Assembly (NCBI RefSeq): GCF_040939455.1
Contig: NC_134108.1
Coordinates: 49,909,501 to 49,973,500, forward strand
DNA from: Microcebus murinus
Lineage: Eukaryota; Chordata; Mammalia; Primates; Cheirogaleidae
Reading direction: 5' to 3'
DNA length: 64,000 nucleotides
In this document: piece after piece, positions 52,483-64,000 of the stretch
Layout of the letters: each line of letters opens with the position of its first letter
Numbering within the stretch: the stretch's first letter is position 1
Notes under the pieces: generated by a model
Database searches by the model: none
The model's input: only the letters and a program-made list of their open reading frames with translations
Told to the model about the DNA's origin: nothing
Program-made: the position numbers and the translations under genes

Positions 52483-52583
52483 TCTCTCACACAGCTCTTC
52501 AAATGTGCAGTCGGCAACGGTTCCACAGGCTTTATTCAGCCGCAGCTCTCTGCCTTGCACTTTTAGAATCCTTGGTCTAGTTA
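52483..52583 (-). CDS. AFG1L: AFG1L internal exon (RPRILKVQGRELRLNKACG)
   Basis: This 101-nt exon follows a 256-bp intron. It opens with two bases completing the split codon and then reads TRPRILKVQGRELRLNKACG and on to the CTFEELCER block. It ends in phase 0 before a gtgagt donor. In the AFG1/ZapE family this segment is the beta-rich element after the AAA core (R-x-L-x-V-x-G-R-x-L), followed by the F-x-x-L-C motif. The acceptor is cccatag at 52590-52584. A second AG seven bases later (ctag, ending 52577) is a possible alternative. Length and frame agree with the neighbouring exons. Confidence 0.92.
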
Positions 52584-52839
52584 CTATGGGAACATGAACA
52601 AAGACTCAATCTTGTCTGGATAATTACTATAAAATTCATCTCTTACAGATAGGAAATGCATAGCTTGATGAATAATAGCACATGATTCAACACATAAATT
52701 AGACAAAATGCTGATACAATGACTGCCACTTGAGCGTGGCATCAACCCATATACAGCAATGGAACTTATTAATTGGTCAGTGGAGATTGGGCATTGTGTT
52801 CTAAATGTATTCTCTTTCAAGAGAAATTAACTTACGTAC
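52584..52839 (-). other. AFG1L: AFG1L short intron (256 bp)
   Basis: Very small compared with its neighbours and repeat-free. The minus-strand frame through part of it contains in-frame stops in the other phases, so it is not retained coding sequence. Confidence 0.85.
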
Positions 52840-52910
52840 AATCATTTTGTTTCTGAGCCAGCTCATCAAACAACTTATCCATGACAGCCTCCACATCAGC
52901 TTCACTTGTG
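52840..52910 (-). CDS. AFG1L: AFG1L internal exon (TSEADVEAVMDKLFDELAQ)
   Basis: A minus-strand acceptor (ttttcactgtag) is followed by one split-codon base and then a reading frame beginning TSEADVEAVMDKLFDELAQ and ending KQND. The 71-nt exon starts in phase 1 and ends with one base of the next codon. It encodes an acidic, probably helical stretch between the AAA core and the C-terminal lid region. The donor is not unambiguous. GT at 52839-52838 (gtacgt) keeps the family-like D-L-T-R-P-R junction. A stronger consensus donor (gtaagt) lies four bases further on, at 52835-52834, and would also stay in frame if paired with the alternative acceptor of the next exon. The upstream exon, expected to encode the end of the ATPase core, was not found before 64,000, so the intron exceeds 11 kb. 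Confidence 0.9.
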
Positions 52911-54055
52911 CTACAGTGAAAAGAATAATAGAATATGAAATTAATAACACTTGAAGCCAACATCAAACAGCTGCCTGAGCCTGCTTAGCTTTTTGCCCAT
53001 AAAAAAAAGAACAGGATGTTATGCTCTAAATACAAACATTAGATTTAGAATACACTTAAAAGCAGAGAATATTAACTCTCAGGTAGATGATTCTGCCTTA
53101 TTTGCATACACTGAAAGACTTCTGTGCTTCTAGCTGTTTCCAGTAATGAGACGATACAGGCAGAGTAAATCCATTAATACTATGTGTACACAATGAGAAG
53201 AAAGCTTCTGGCTCTCTCTTGCATGCAAAACAAGAGCAAATAGACAAGGCAGTCAAGCATCCAGCAAAGTATCCTTTGAAATCTCTGCTGAGAGGGTACA
53301 TGTGAAATTAAATATTGAAGCTGCTTTTAAAAAAATCAAGTCAAGCCACTGACTGAGAGGATCAAACATCCAGAATTAAATTACTACCTTCGAAATACCA
53401 ACTTGATCTGCACATCAATAACTTTATCAGACTTTTAGTATAAGGACAATTATAGACCACACAGTTGCTCTCAGAAGTGTCCCTGTTGGAAATTCAAGAA
53501 AACTCTCTCCTTCTGTAATGCCCACCATTACAGCTACTATGAAGTTAGCCTCATCACAGAATCTTTTGTATTCTAATTAGAAATCACCATATGGTTTAGG
53601 GAACTCAAATATATAAATGTGATAATGCTATGGCCTTTTTTCCTCTCACTTTTTTTTAAAAGAGGGGTTGATAAATTAACAGTCAATAAAATAAAATAAC
53701 TGGCAGGAGAAATAAACGCTGTTAAAAAGAGCTTCAGATAAAAATGTAAGTTTACTTCAACTCTACATACAAACTTTTACAGGATGACCTTCCAATATGC
53801 TTAATTTTGACACATGAATCACTCTTATCTAGTTGTGGAAGCAATTAAATTGAATTCTGGACATTCATCTTAATAAAGCTTCATTGAAAATTAATACATC
53901 CATGTTGAAAAGCCAGCAGGAAAAGAAACAAGGAAATTGATATGACAAATTATCTTTTCTTTAAGCTTGAACAATTTCTCCCTTGAGGTAATTATCAGGT
54001 GGTATGCATTTAACACACAAGCACTTAATTCTTCAGCTGTTCCAGAGCAAATGCC

Positions 54056-54401
<346 letters not shown>

Positions 54402-55796
54402 TAAGTAATAACCGCTCCACCCCAAAGGATCTTAAAAATATCATTTGCAATGGTTAACTTTGTGGGGGAAATGCTATTTGACTTTCATAAAGCCTTGTAT
54501 GACATTTGCATAGAGCCGTATTAAAATAATAAAATGATGCTATAGAAAGAGTGATTATAGAGATAAAAAACAATTTTAAAGAAATAAAGAAATCACACAA
54601 ACCAATGTAAATGTCAATGTCCATGCCAAAGACATGTATGTTTAGACATTATTCTTGAAAATTCATTTGAAACTAACTTCGCCTTCGGTGTACACAAGCA
54701 AAACTGTTGGAGAAGTGAGCTATTTTCAAGGGATCTAGAAAGAAGAGAGCAACACTAGCCATCCAGGATGTTTGCTGGCCTTTAGAAAGTTAACATCTCC
54801 TTAGGATAGGCATGTTACTCAACGTAGGGGTAGAACTAAATTAAGAAAAATAACTAAGTCAGAAGACAGGTCTCCAAAAACATATTTAGTAAATAAACAA
54901 ATGCTTACAAACTTCCTGAGTGGTGATTTCTTTTTTGTTCTGTGCTCTAGTATACCATATCATTAAAATGTGACTCATTAGACTTCAATCAGGCCTTATC
55001 TTCTGAGTTACCTGTGAAATTACATGCAAAATTATAGTGATATTATATGAAACCACAAAACTATTTTTATTATAACAGTATCTTATAAGAATTCTATTAT
55101 ATTATTATGAAGTTACTCAGAAGTTACAAAAGCAAAATAAAAAATTGTGTTGGTGCTAAGTGGTTTAAAAATAAAAGTAGTTCACAAAAGCAAGCAGTTT
55201 ATGTAACTTGCAGCTGCTACCCCTCTAAGCCAACTTGCACTTGACCTCAGGGAGTAAGGGAGGGACAGGAACCTCATTGTCATATTGTTTTAAAAGCAGG
55301 AGAGGCTAGTATGTGCTTTTGGGTTTTTTAGACTATCTTCATGGATATGAAATAAATAAGGATACCAAGAAAGGAATCCTTACCAGAAACGAATATGTTC
55401 ATGATCTCTTACAAGCAAAAACTTATAAGAAAATACTAGTCTTTTCATGCTCCACTCAGACTTTAGGTTTTCTGACTTACGAGAATGCATCAATCAGACT
55501 TTGTTAAATTTTTTAAGTATGAGAACTAGAAAAGTAAATGTAGAAATTAAACTTGCCTGTCTATATTAGCCAAAAAGATTAAGAGCTCTATTTACTATCC
55601 ATTTCCATATCCAGCTTAAACATCTTTGAATATGTTTTGCAATTGTAGAAAAAATTTTAGACAATTCTGAACTATTTCAATGTGTCACACAGAGAATGAC
55701 AAAAGTTATCATTTGTTGAACAACTATAATGTAGCAGATTATTTACTTATATAATCCCCACCTTACTTTGTAGGTTATGTTATTATACCATTTTTA

Positions 55797-56145
55797 TTTT
55801 ATTTTATTTATTATTTTTTTTTTTTGAGACAGAGTCTCACTTTGTTGTCCAGGCTAGAGTGAGTGCCGTGGCGTCAGCCTAGCTCACAGCAACCTCAAAC
55901 TCCTGGGCTCAAGCGATCCTCCTGCCTCAGCCTCCCGAATAGCTGGGACTACAGGCATGCGCCACCATGCCCGGCTAATTTTTTTTATATATATATATCA
56001 GTTGGCCAATTAATTTCTTTCTATTTATAGTAGAGACGGGGTCTCGCTCTTGCTCAGGCTGGTTTTGAACTCCTGACCTTGAGCAATCCGCCCGCCTCGG
56101 CCTCCCAAGAGCTAGGATTACAGGCATGAGCCACAGCGCCCGGCC
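55797..56145 (-). mobile_element. Alu, young lemur subfamily (copy C)
   Basis: Reverse dimer with a perfect 17-bp duplication, ttattataccattttta, at 55,780-55,796 and 56,146-56,162. Outside the T-tail and the (ta)n tract it differs from copy A at about two positions. Confidence 0.97.
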
Positions 56146-56269
56146 TTATTATACCATTTTTACTAAAACTAAAGAGAAAACTAAGAGAATTAAGCTACCT
56201 ATCTAATGTAAATACATAAGAGGAAACTTTTCTATATAACATAAAATATTATAAATAAAATAAATAAGG

Positions 56270-57195
56270 CAATTTCAAACTGGGAACACAACGTCAATGT
56301 TTATGGCATATGAATAATATTATCAATGTATAAAAAATTCCAACAGATAAAAAAGGTCCAACAGTAAAAAAAAAATTCTGGCTAGGCAGAGTGGTTCACT
56401 CCTGTAATCCTAGCATTTGGGGAGGCTGAGATGAGAGAATTGCTTGAGGCCAGCAGTTCAAGACCAGTCTTAGCAAGAGCAAGATCCCATCTCTACAAAA
56501 AATAGAAAAATCAGCTGGGCATGGTGGTACGTACATGTAGTCCTGGCTACTAACTAGGGAGGCCAAGGCAGGAGGATTGCTTGAGCCCAGGAGTTTGAGG
56601 TTGCAGTGAGCTATGATGATGCCACTGCATTCTAGCCCCGGATGACAGAGTGAGACCCTGTCTCAAAAACAGAAAAAAAAATTCCAACAGTAGAAAATAC
56701 CCCAATAGGAAAAGTGCCAAAAAAAACTCAAACAGGCAAATTACATTAAAAGATAGCTTAATGAGCAAGAAGCATATATAACATCATTTTTTCTTACAAG
56801 TAATAACAAATACAAAGTAAAATCAAAAGATGCCTTTCTTCTCTCCAAATTGTCAGAGATAAGAAAAAAGATAAAAATATCCCAAGCAAGTCTAGGTATG
56901 AGGATAAAGGACACTCTTATATACTGCTGGGAAGAGTGTAGAACTGGTACAAGATTTCGAGGCAACCAGATAATATGTAAGAAAAGCACTAAAAACATGC
57001 ATTTCATAACACCCAGCTAGTCCACTCATAGGAATTTCACCTATGAAAATACAATATTAACTACTACAAGGATGTTCACTGTGACACTGCTTCTAGCATC
57101 ACAAAAGTGAAGAACCTAAATGTCCAATGATGAGGAACTTGGTGAAGTACATTTTGATACACCCAATACAATGGAATAGCATGCTGTTTTTGAGC
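56270..57195 (+). mobile_element. old L1M fragment split by an Alu
   Basis: Forward L1 3' region: 'cttatatactgctgggaaga', 'cacccagctagtccactcat', 'gaagaacctaaatgtccaat', 'acacccaatacaatggaata'. The Alu at 56,380-56,680 lies within it. Confidence 0.75.
56380..56680 (+). mobile_element. AluJ-like
   Basis: Forward dimer, diverged ('ggctaggcagagtggttcac'), short linker. Confidence 0.9.
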
Positions 57196-58230
57196 GCAAT
57201 TGTTCCCTCAGCCTAGAATTGAAATTAAGGCACAAAGTTGATGGCTAGAGTGTTAAGTATCTCTAACTTTCTAACAATAACTACCAGTGAGCCACCAATA
57301 ACTGGCCCAGACCCTACCCTTATGGCTACAAGCAGGAAAACCAGCTTCCCTCAGATTGCCGCCCCTCCTCCACCATCCCCTCCTCCACCATCCCCTCCTC
57401 CACCATCCCCTCCTCCACCATCCCCTCCTCTTCCCCACATCATAGTGCTTCTAGAAGGAGGGGGACAGGGACCAGAAGTCATTGGCCTTTGGGTCCAGTA
57501 TTTGTGATAGAGCTTTTTCCCTCCTCCCTTGGGAGAGAGGAGGAGGATTTACCCTCCCCAAAGACACGTGATAAGGGGAAGGGTTTACTATGCGAATCAC
57601 CTGGGAAGATTAGGGGAGCCTCGAAGAAGGAAAACCTGGCGTTGCTTCCCTTACTTGGATGAGCAGGACCTTAACAGAGTGAGAAGGCAGAAAGTGAGAG
57701 GCAGGGTGCTGAGCTAAAAGGAAGCAAGCCAGTGCTCACCGAAGACCCGTGCAAAGGCTTGGCACTATCGGGTACATTTGAATGTACAGGTGAGGGGTCA
57801 GGCTGGAAACAGGGACATTGCTTGAAAATAAGACAAAAGCAGTTCCTTAGCTTCCCTCCCTCTTGTTGGACTGCTAGATTCTGCCCCTTCTCCACTCTAG
57901 CAAAAACTGGTATGTTTACCAGCTGGGGCAGTTTTAACAATAAAGGAAGGGGGAGGAGATACCATACTGAAATCCTGCATATTCAACAGTGAAACCAACA
58001 GCCTGTACCTTTTCAACATCCAGAACCCTACCAGCAAAGCTTCTATCTCAGAAGTAGACAGAAAGACTTAAACTCTGTAGGAAACTGAACAGCCAAAAGA
58101 AAGAATTGCAGATATTGATATTTGGGGCTCTCCAATGAAAATCCTGACCAGCCACCTTACTATCCTCCAGTGAAGCCCACCAATCAATAAAACCCTGTTT
58201 ATGCACATAGAGCTTCTAATCAGCTTTTTA
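57196..58230. other. intronic, unassigned, with a minisatellite
   Basis: GC-richer than its surroundings around 57.3-57.8 kb. Apart from the 15-bp tandem repeat listed separately, no repeat or exon was recognised. It may belong to the 5' part of the L1/HAL1-like element that follows. Confidence 0.4.
57362..57432. repeat. minisatellite (ctcctccaccatccc)n
   Basis: A 15-bp unit repeated about 4.5 times with almost no divergence. Being a multiple of three, it gives a PPPPS repeat in one frame of a chance open frame (57,238-57,507). Confidence 0.95.
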
Positions 58231-58604
<374 letters not shown>

Positions 58605-59765
58605 TAATCAGCTTTTTAATGCCTCATTCTTAAGTGCAAATGGACAACCTAGTACTTCCATAGATTTAAGGAAAGCCTTTAGGATAAAAGACAAAAACCA
58701 AAATAAAGAATTAGAAAAAAAGATCTTGAAGGAAGCAAAGAAAAAAATACAGAGAGCAGGGGAAGAATACACTCTAATATGCTCAAAGAAAAGACATGAA
58801 ACAAAGAAGGATGCTGCAAACATCAAAAGAAGAGCAAAGGCATAAGAAAGAGCTCTAAATAAGGCTGCTAAGTAAAAACTTTGGGGAAATAATTGGAAGA
58901 AAAAGTTGAGGCAATATTTCAGAAAATAGAGCAAAAAGATGGAAAATAGAAAGTTAAAAGATCAATCCACAAGGTTCAATATCTAACCAGAAGGAGTTCC
59001 AAAAAATATGATGGGGAAAAAAAGAAGAAAAAATAAAATAAAATTTCCTAGAACTGCAGAACATGACTTTCTAAGTTGACAAGGTTCAATAAATACCCAG
59101 CATGAAGAATGGGAAAAAAGCTCTATTCCAAGGCACATCATCATGCTATTTCAGGAAACCAGGAACAAAGGGAGAATATTCTAAAAACTTCAAGAGGAAA
59201 AAACAGGTCAAATATAAAAGGTCAAGAAACTAAATCATGTCAAACTTTGTAACAGCAATAACAGAAGTTTGAAGATAATGGTACAGTATCTAAAACAGTC
59301 CAAGGGAATATTATTGTCAGACTATCCAGGGCAGTCAAACTATGACTCAAGTAAAATAAAGACATTTTCAGATATCTGAGGCCTCAAAAAAATATATTTC
59401 CCAGGTACCCTTCTCAAGACGATACTTGAGGGTATGCTGTACCAGAACAAGGGTTCTGTATCTAGTAAGAGCAAGCAAGGGTTGCTTCAGCCAACCCTCC
59501 TGCTGACAACAACTGTAAACTCTGGACAAAATGTAAAAACAGGTCCCTGAAGGCATTAGACAGTGAACAGAAATGGGCAAATGCTGGAGGGGAGCTGACA
59601 CCTGGGAGAAGGGAAAAATATGGGGTTAGCTACCCACGTTGACACCTTTCAGACTGAGGACACTGCAGTCAGTACTGCTCAGGTCAATGAAAATTCCAAT
59701 GGAAAACCCTTCTTGCATGAAGAACCAGAGGAGAGCTAAAAAGGCAGGGGAATTTCAGAAAGTGT
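58605..59765 (+). mobile_element. HAL1/L1M-type element fragment
   Basis: 'gatcaatccacaaggttcaa', 'tatctaaccagaaggagttc', 'aaatttcctagaactgcaga', 'aggcacatcatcatgctatt' and 'gacattttcagatatctgag' match the ORF1-derived portion of old L1/HAL1 elements. A lysine-rich, coiled-coil-like frame remnant lies at 58,618-58,845; the rest is broken. Confidence 0.75.
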
Positions 59766-60389
59766 TCTCAAATTCCCAATATATCATAATCTTGAAAATT
59801 CTTGAAAAGCTCTGTGTGCAGAATAAGTTATTCTGTATTTATCATAATGCTTTATGTGTTTTCAAACAATAATGCAATAAAAATTAAACAATGAAAAAAA
59901 AATAATCAACCATCTTTCTACCATAGGGTTATACTAAAAGTTTCAACTGTTTTCTGTGTAACAACAAAATAATAATAAAAACATGGCTTATCACTATTAT
60001 AAATTGACATACTGTGACGAGATTATATATTTCAAAAACATGTAAAAGTGGTGGACACCTGATATAGACATTGAAGTAAAAAACATAAGAAGGAACATTA
60101 ACACAAAATAAATGCTAAATACAATTATTTTAAAACTTAAGTACCTCAAATATTTAATATGTGAAAGTTATTTTTAAAATTAAAAAATTTATAAAACACA
60201 AAGCATTAATTACCCTGATAATCCTGATCTTTGCTGGGTAACAAATATTCCAGATGTAGGAAAAGGTCTTTCATTTTGCCCTGACATTGGGTCAAATCAT
60301 TAAAAGCATGACCTAAATTGATTTCAAGATGGGCGTAAGGTACACAGTGCTTCCTATAAGCTCATTTCCTAGTTAATCTTTCACCCAAT

Positions 60390-61164
60390 GTTATGTTTGT
60401 GAGATTCATGTATATTGATGTGTGTAGAAGTTGTTTATTTTTGTTGCTTTACTGTACTGTATTTTATTGCATGAAAATACCACAATTTATTATCATTTTA
60501 CTATTGACAAGCGTATTCATCTGCTTGGGCTGCCATAACAAAATACTACAGACCGTGTGGCTTAAACAGCAGAATTTTTCTTGCAATTCTGGAGGCTGGA
60601 AGTCCAAGATCAAGGTGTCATTGGGGGTAGATTTTAGTCAGGGTTTTCTTCCTGGCTTGCAGATGGCTGGCCTTCTCACTGTGTCCTCACATGTCCTTTC
60701 CCTTTTCATAAGAACACCAGTCCTACTGGACTATGGCCCTACTCTTATGACTTCATTTAACCTTAATTACCTCCTTAAAGGCCTTATCTCCAAATATAGT
60801 TATATTGAGGCTTAAGGCTTCAACCTGTGAATTTGGGGAGGACATAATTCAGTTCATAACACTGAGCATTTGTGTAGTTATCTGTTTGGGGATATTATGA
60901 ATAGTGTTACTGTGAATATTCCAGTTTATGTCTTTTGGTAAACTTATGTAAAACATGTCTGCTGGGCATATAGCTAGGAGAATTGCTGCTCATGGGGTAT
61001 ACCTATGTTCAGCTTAGTAGATGCTGCCAGTTTTGCCAAAGTGGTTGTATCGATTTATATTCCCACCAGTGATGTACAAAAAGTTCCACTTGCTCCACCC
61101 CCTTGCCAACTCTTGGCATTTTCCATCTTTTCCATTTGAGTGATTATGGCGAACATATTATAAA
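60390..61164 (-). mobile_element. old L1M split by an MLT1 LTR
   Basis: Reverse L1 3' region on both sides of the LTR: 'gtattttattgcatgaaaat' on the left, and 'tctgctgggcatatagctag', 'gccaaagtggttgtatcgat' and 'tatattcccaccagtgatgt' on the right. Confidence 0.8.
60511..60862 (-). mobile_element. solo MLT1 LTR (MaLR)
   Basis: Reverse-oriented complete LTR: 'gggctgccataacaaaatac', 'gtgtggcttaaacagcagaa', 'ggctggaagtccaagatcaa', 'cttaattacctccttaaagg', 'gaggacataattcagttcat'. It is a solo LTR without internal genes and has the same orientation as AFG1L. Confidence 0.92.
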
Positions 61165-63969
61165 TGACGTCAATATAAGTTGCCTCAAATTATTTTTGGA
61201 CATGGGTGGGACACACACACGCAAAAAAAAAAATACAAATATAATTTAATCAACAAAATAGTTAATCCAGAAACATTTTCTTAATAAAATGTCATTAAGA
61301 TATGTATACACTTTTATCTATGCTTGAAAACGTCTAAGATCTCTTGACTTTTCTAAGTAGGAAATTTCAAGAATATAACTTTATTATAAACACTTAGTAC
61401 AGAATGCCTTTAACTTCAAAACAGAGGGGAAAGGAGGAATGGCATGTATAACGGAGAAAAGCTGGAGTAGCAGCAGCAGTGAGTCTGACTCCAGGGCCCT
61501 CTTCTTAGTTTTGAAGCAAAACCATTTAAAAAGATAGCAACATTACCTTACACTAAAAAGTCCATATTTAGAAATATAGCCATGCCTGTGAAGCTCTAAA
61601 GAAGAATAAGGATCAGCTAGTTTTAAAAAAGTCAAGTACATGGGACACAGGCCTAAGGTGGGCTATAGGCCTATTCAGAAAACAAATGAACAAAATATAC
61701 ACAAGGATATAGATTATATAAAAATCCAAAGATTTAAATTAAGCTCAAGTTACAAACATAATTGAAAGATATTCCATCCTAACCAGTAAAAGTTGAGGAA
61801 GTGGAGACACCTGGTAGCCAACAGTAACTGTACGGAAAGGCCACAGCATGAAGACGGCACTAAATTTAACATGATGTTTTTCCGTGTAAGAGAGGAGCTA
61901 AATTCAGAGTTTTCTTTTGTGGCTACAAGAACATAATGTCACGTAGCATAGAAGAAAATATCCTGTTCCGCTTTGTGCAGTTCCATTTGAACCAAAAAGA
62001 GGAATATCTTAAGGAAGGGTGACTTGAGTAGCATCACAAAGTGATCAGGAGAGAATAAAGGAATTAAGCTCAGATGCTATGAATCGTGTCCCCTTTTCCT
62101 CTCCTGAGGACAAACAGAAACTGAGCAGGGATAAATAATTTAAGTGACTTCCTTTAATTCCTGTGAAACAGCTCTCAGACTCTGAGAAACTGGCCCATCA
62201 GTGGGATGCTACTAATAAAGTCAGCCTTTGTGCAGATAAAATGCAGAAAAAGAAAGTCTGCCCAGAGACAATCAAACACAGTAAGAGAATTAAAGTCATT
62301 TCTGATGAGGAAGCAGAGTCACTCTTTTCAAATGCTTCTTTTTGGGGGTGATGGAGGGACAGGGTAAGAGGCGAGTAAGCCAGAGCAAACTGTGGACTCC
62401 TTTTCTTTTGTTCTGCAATGCCTTGATAAAACCTACCCATTTCACTGCTGCTCTCACCTTTTGTTAAGCTCAGAAACTGCAGTGGAGGGGCAGGTTTCTA
62501 TTTTCTTTTGAGCAGTACCACTGTGTCTTTAAGTCAGAAAAGCCCTGGAATCAACCACTGTTTAGTTGCCAGGAAATTTGGCATCGACTCCTACAGGAAT
62601 CCTGTGAGTACAGTACCCTAGATGAAAAGGCTGAGTGCTTTGGGAGTATGAGAATCATGATTTATTTTTCCATATTAAATTAGTAAACAGAGAAGAAAGT
62701 AATCAGTCATTCCCGTTTTGAAAAAAATTTCTATAGCTAAAATCAGGCATTCAATATAAAACTTAGACCCAAAGAAATAGAACATGTCAAAAAAAAGACC
62801 TTATTATTGCTGGATCATTTGAAATTCTCAACAAAAATTCCAAAACACTTGGAGGTTTCTGGAAGAGGGTCACGCATGAATTTAAATGGAAATTAATTTC
62901 TTCAAGAACCTCCCACTTCATTAGGATTGACTCAAGGGAACAGAATGCTACCCACACTTTGCTCCTTTATCCCCTTTCAAAAATCAACAGCTTGTTAAGG
63001 TATCAACAAGTAGAATAGGGTTGGCTTTCCTTAGTCCCTCTCTCTCCATGTTCTCTATTCCAGAGAGCCAAAGTTGATTTGACGGAGAAATTTCCCCTTC
63101 CTCTTAGAGTTCTTTGCCAAACTCCCCTGGCAGTGAGCCTTCTCATTCTACTGATTGCTTGTGCATTCATGCTGTACGGCTCTTTGTCCTCATACCAAAC
63201 ATAATCTGGGGCTGGAGGCAGGTCTAAAATTAAGTTGGTTTATACTTGCCTTAATATAAAACAGACTTGGTTGCATTTCAAACCCTGTAGGTTTGTTTTA
63301 CATAACGGAATCACTTGTTAGAATGGATTTTGCCCTAGTATTTATCTTCTCAATCACTCAAAGGCTTAATTGACTGTTCAGAGATCCATTTCAGTCTCTA
63401 AATTTCCCACCCTTCTCATTCACCTGGAGAGTAACTTACCTGGTTCCATTAATCTTGACCTGTGTATAATGCAGAAAGTGGGATCTAGCACCTTTAGCTC
63501 TCAAATTCCAGACCTTCACCCCCTCTTCTCAGCCACAAACTCCATATAAAATTTCTATCAAATCTATATGGTCTATTTTCCCCAAAATAAATCAGTGGCA
63601 CAACATGTAGAATTACAACTTAATAAATCCAAAAATATCCTTTTTATGAAATTTCAGAAAGGCTATAATGATTGAAGATTTAAAAATGAACAATAAATAC
63701 GACATCCCTCTTCAGGAGAAAAAGATGGTCACATTCACCTGGGAAAGAAAGTCCAGGGAGTTTTAATAGCTAAAAAAGGTTCATAGCAAATAATTAAAGA
63801 TGCTTTTCTTATGCTGGAGATTGACCTAGAGTTATAACAGTGATTTATTTGAAGATGAAATAACAAGGAGATGAGACTTCTAAGGAAATATAAAAATTTT
63901 CTTCTGTATTTTTATATGTATAAATACGCATACTATCTACTCACATACATATTGTATACATACACAACA

Positions 63970-64000
63970 CAGGCAGTCCCTGGGTTACGGACAACCTGAC
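63970..64000. mobile_element. start of a Tigger-type DNA transposon
   Basis: 'caggcagtccctgggttacg' followed by 'gacaacctgac' is the terminal inverted repeat of a TcMar-Tigger relative. The element continues beyond the window. Confidence 0.6.

Noticed and set aside
57238..57507. 89-codon frame with PPPPS repeat
   Set aside because: The repeat comes from a 15-bp minisatellite. The flanks show no homology and no gene structure.

Overview
This is vertebrate nuclear DNA, and the repeats identify it as a strepsirrhine primate, most likely a Malagasy lemur. The window holds about twenty Alu-type dimers. Many carry a left/right-arm linker that includes 'gaaattaattggccaacta', which I recognise from lemur Alus and not from human or monkey AluJ/S/Y. 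The window also holds MIR, L2, old L1M/HAL1, MaLR LTRs, hAT, Tigger and mariner fossils. Nothing prokaryotic or viral-replicative is present.

The only protein-coding gene I can support is the 3' part of AFG1L (formerly LACE1, AFG1-like mitochondrial AAA ATPase). It lies on the minus strand as five exons at 52910-52840, 52583-52483, 26259-26119, 22786-22673 and 20859-20731. Together they encode an uninterrupted 184-residue C-terminus plus stop, with every splice phase matching. The 5' exons (mitochondrial targeting sequence, Walker A and B) must lie beyond 64,000. The longest internal intron is about 26.2 kb and the shortest is 256 bp.

Layout: 1 to about 20.7 kb is intergenic DNA downstream of AFG1L. 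From human synteny (6q21) this should lead towards FOXO3, but no FOXO3 exon is visible. This flank contains a full-length dead mariner with terminal inverted repeats (14.45-15.69 kb) next to a small CpG-rich patch, an old L1 broken up by Alus (8.2-9.6 kb), and an internally deleted hAT element (12.7-13.2 kb). From 20.7 to 52.9 kb lies the AFG1L 3' gene body. Its introns carry a GC-rich TATA-containing block (24.3-24.7 kb), a solo MaLR LTR (23.1-23.5 kb), a three-level nested transposon (hAT > L1M > Alu, 46.3-48.8 kb) and many Alus. From 52.9 to 64 kb lies a further AFG1L intron with L1M/HAL1 debris, a 15-bp minisatellite (57.4 kb), an MLT1 LTR inside an L1, and the first bases of a Tigger element at the right edge.

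I found no credible new molecular system. The most noteworthy items are a young, near-identical Alu subfamily with three copies and perfect target-site duplications, the mariner with its unusual ends, the promoter-like intronic block, and an ambiguous splice junction in AFG1L. All positions were read by eye, so repeat edges may be off by several bases.
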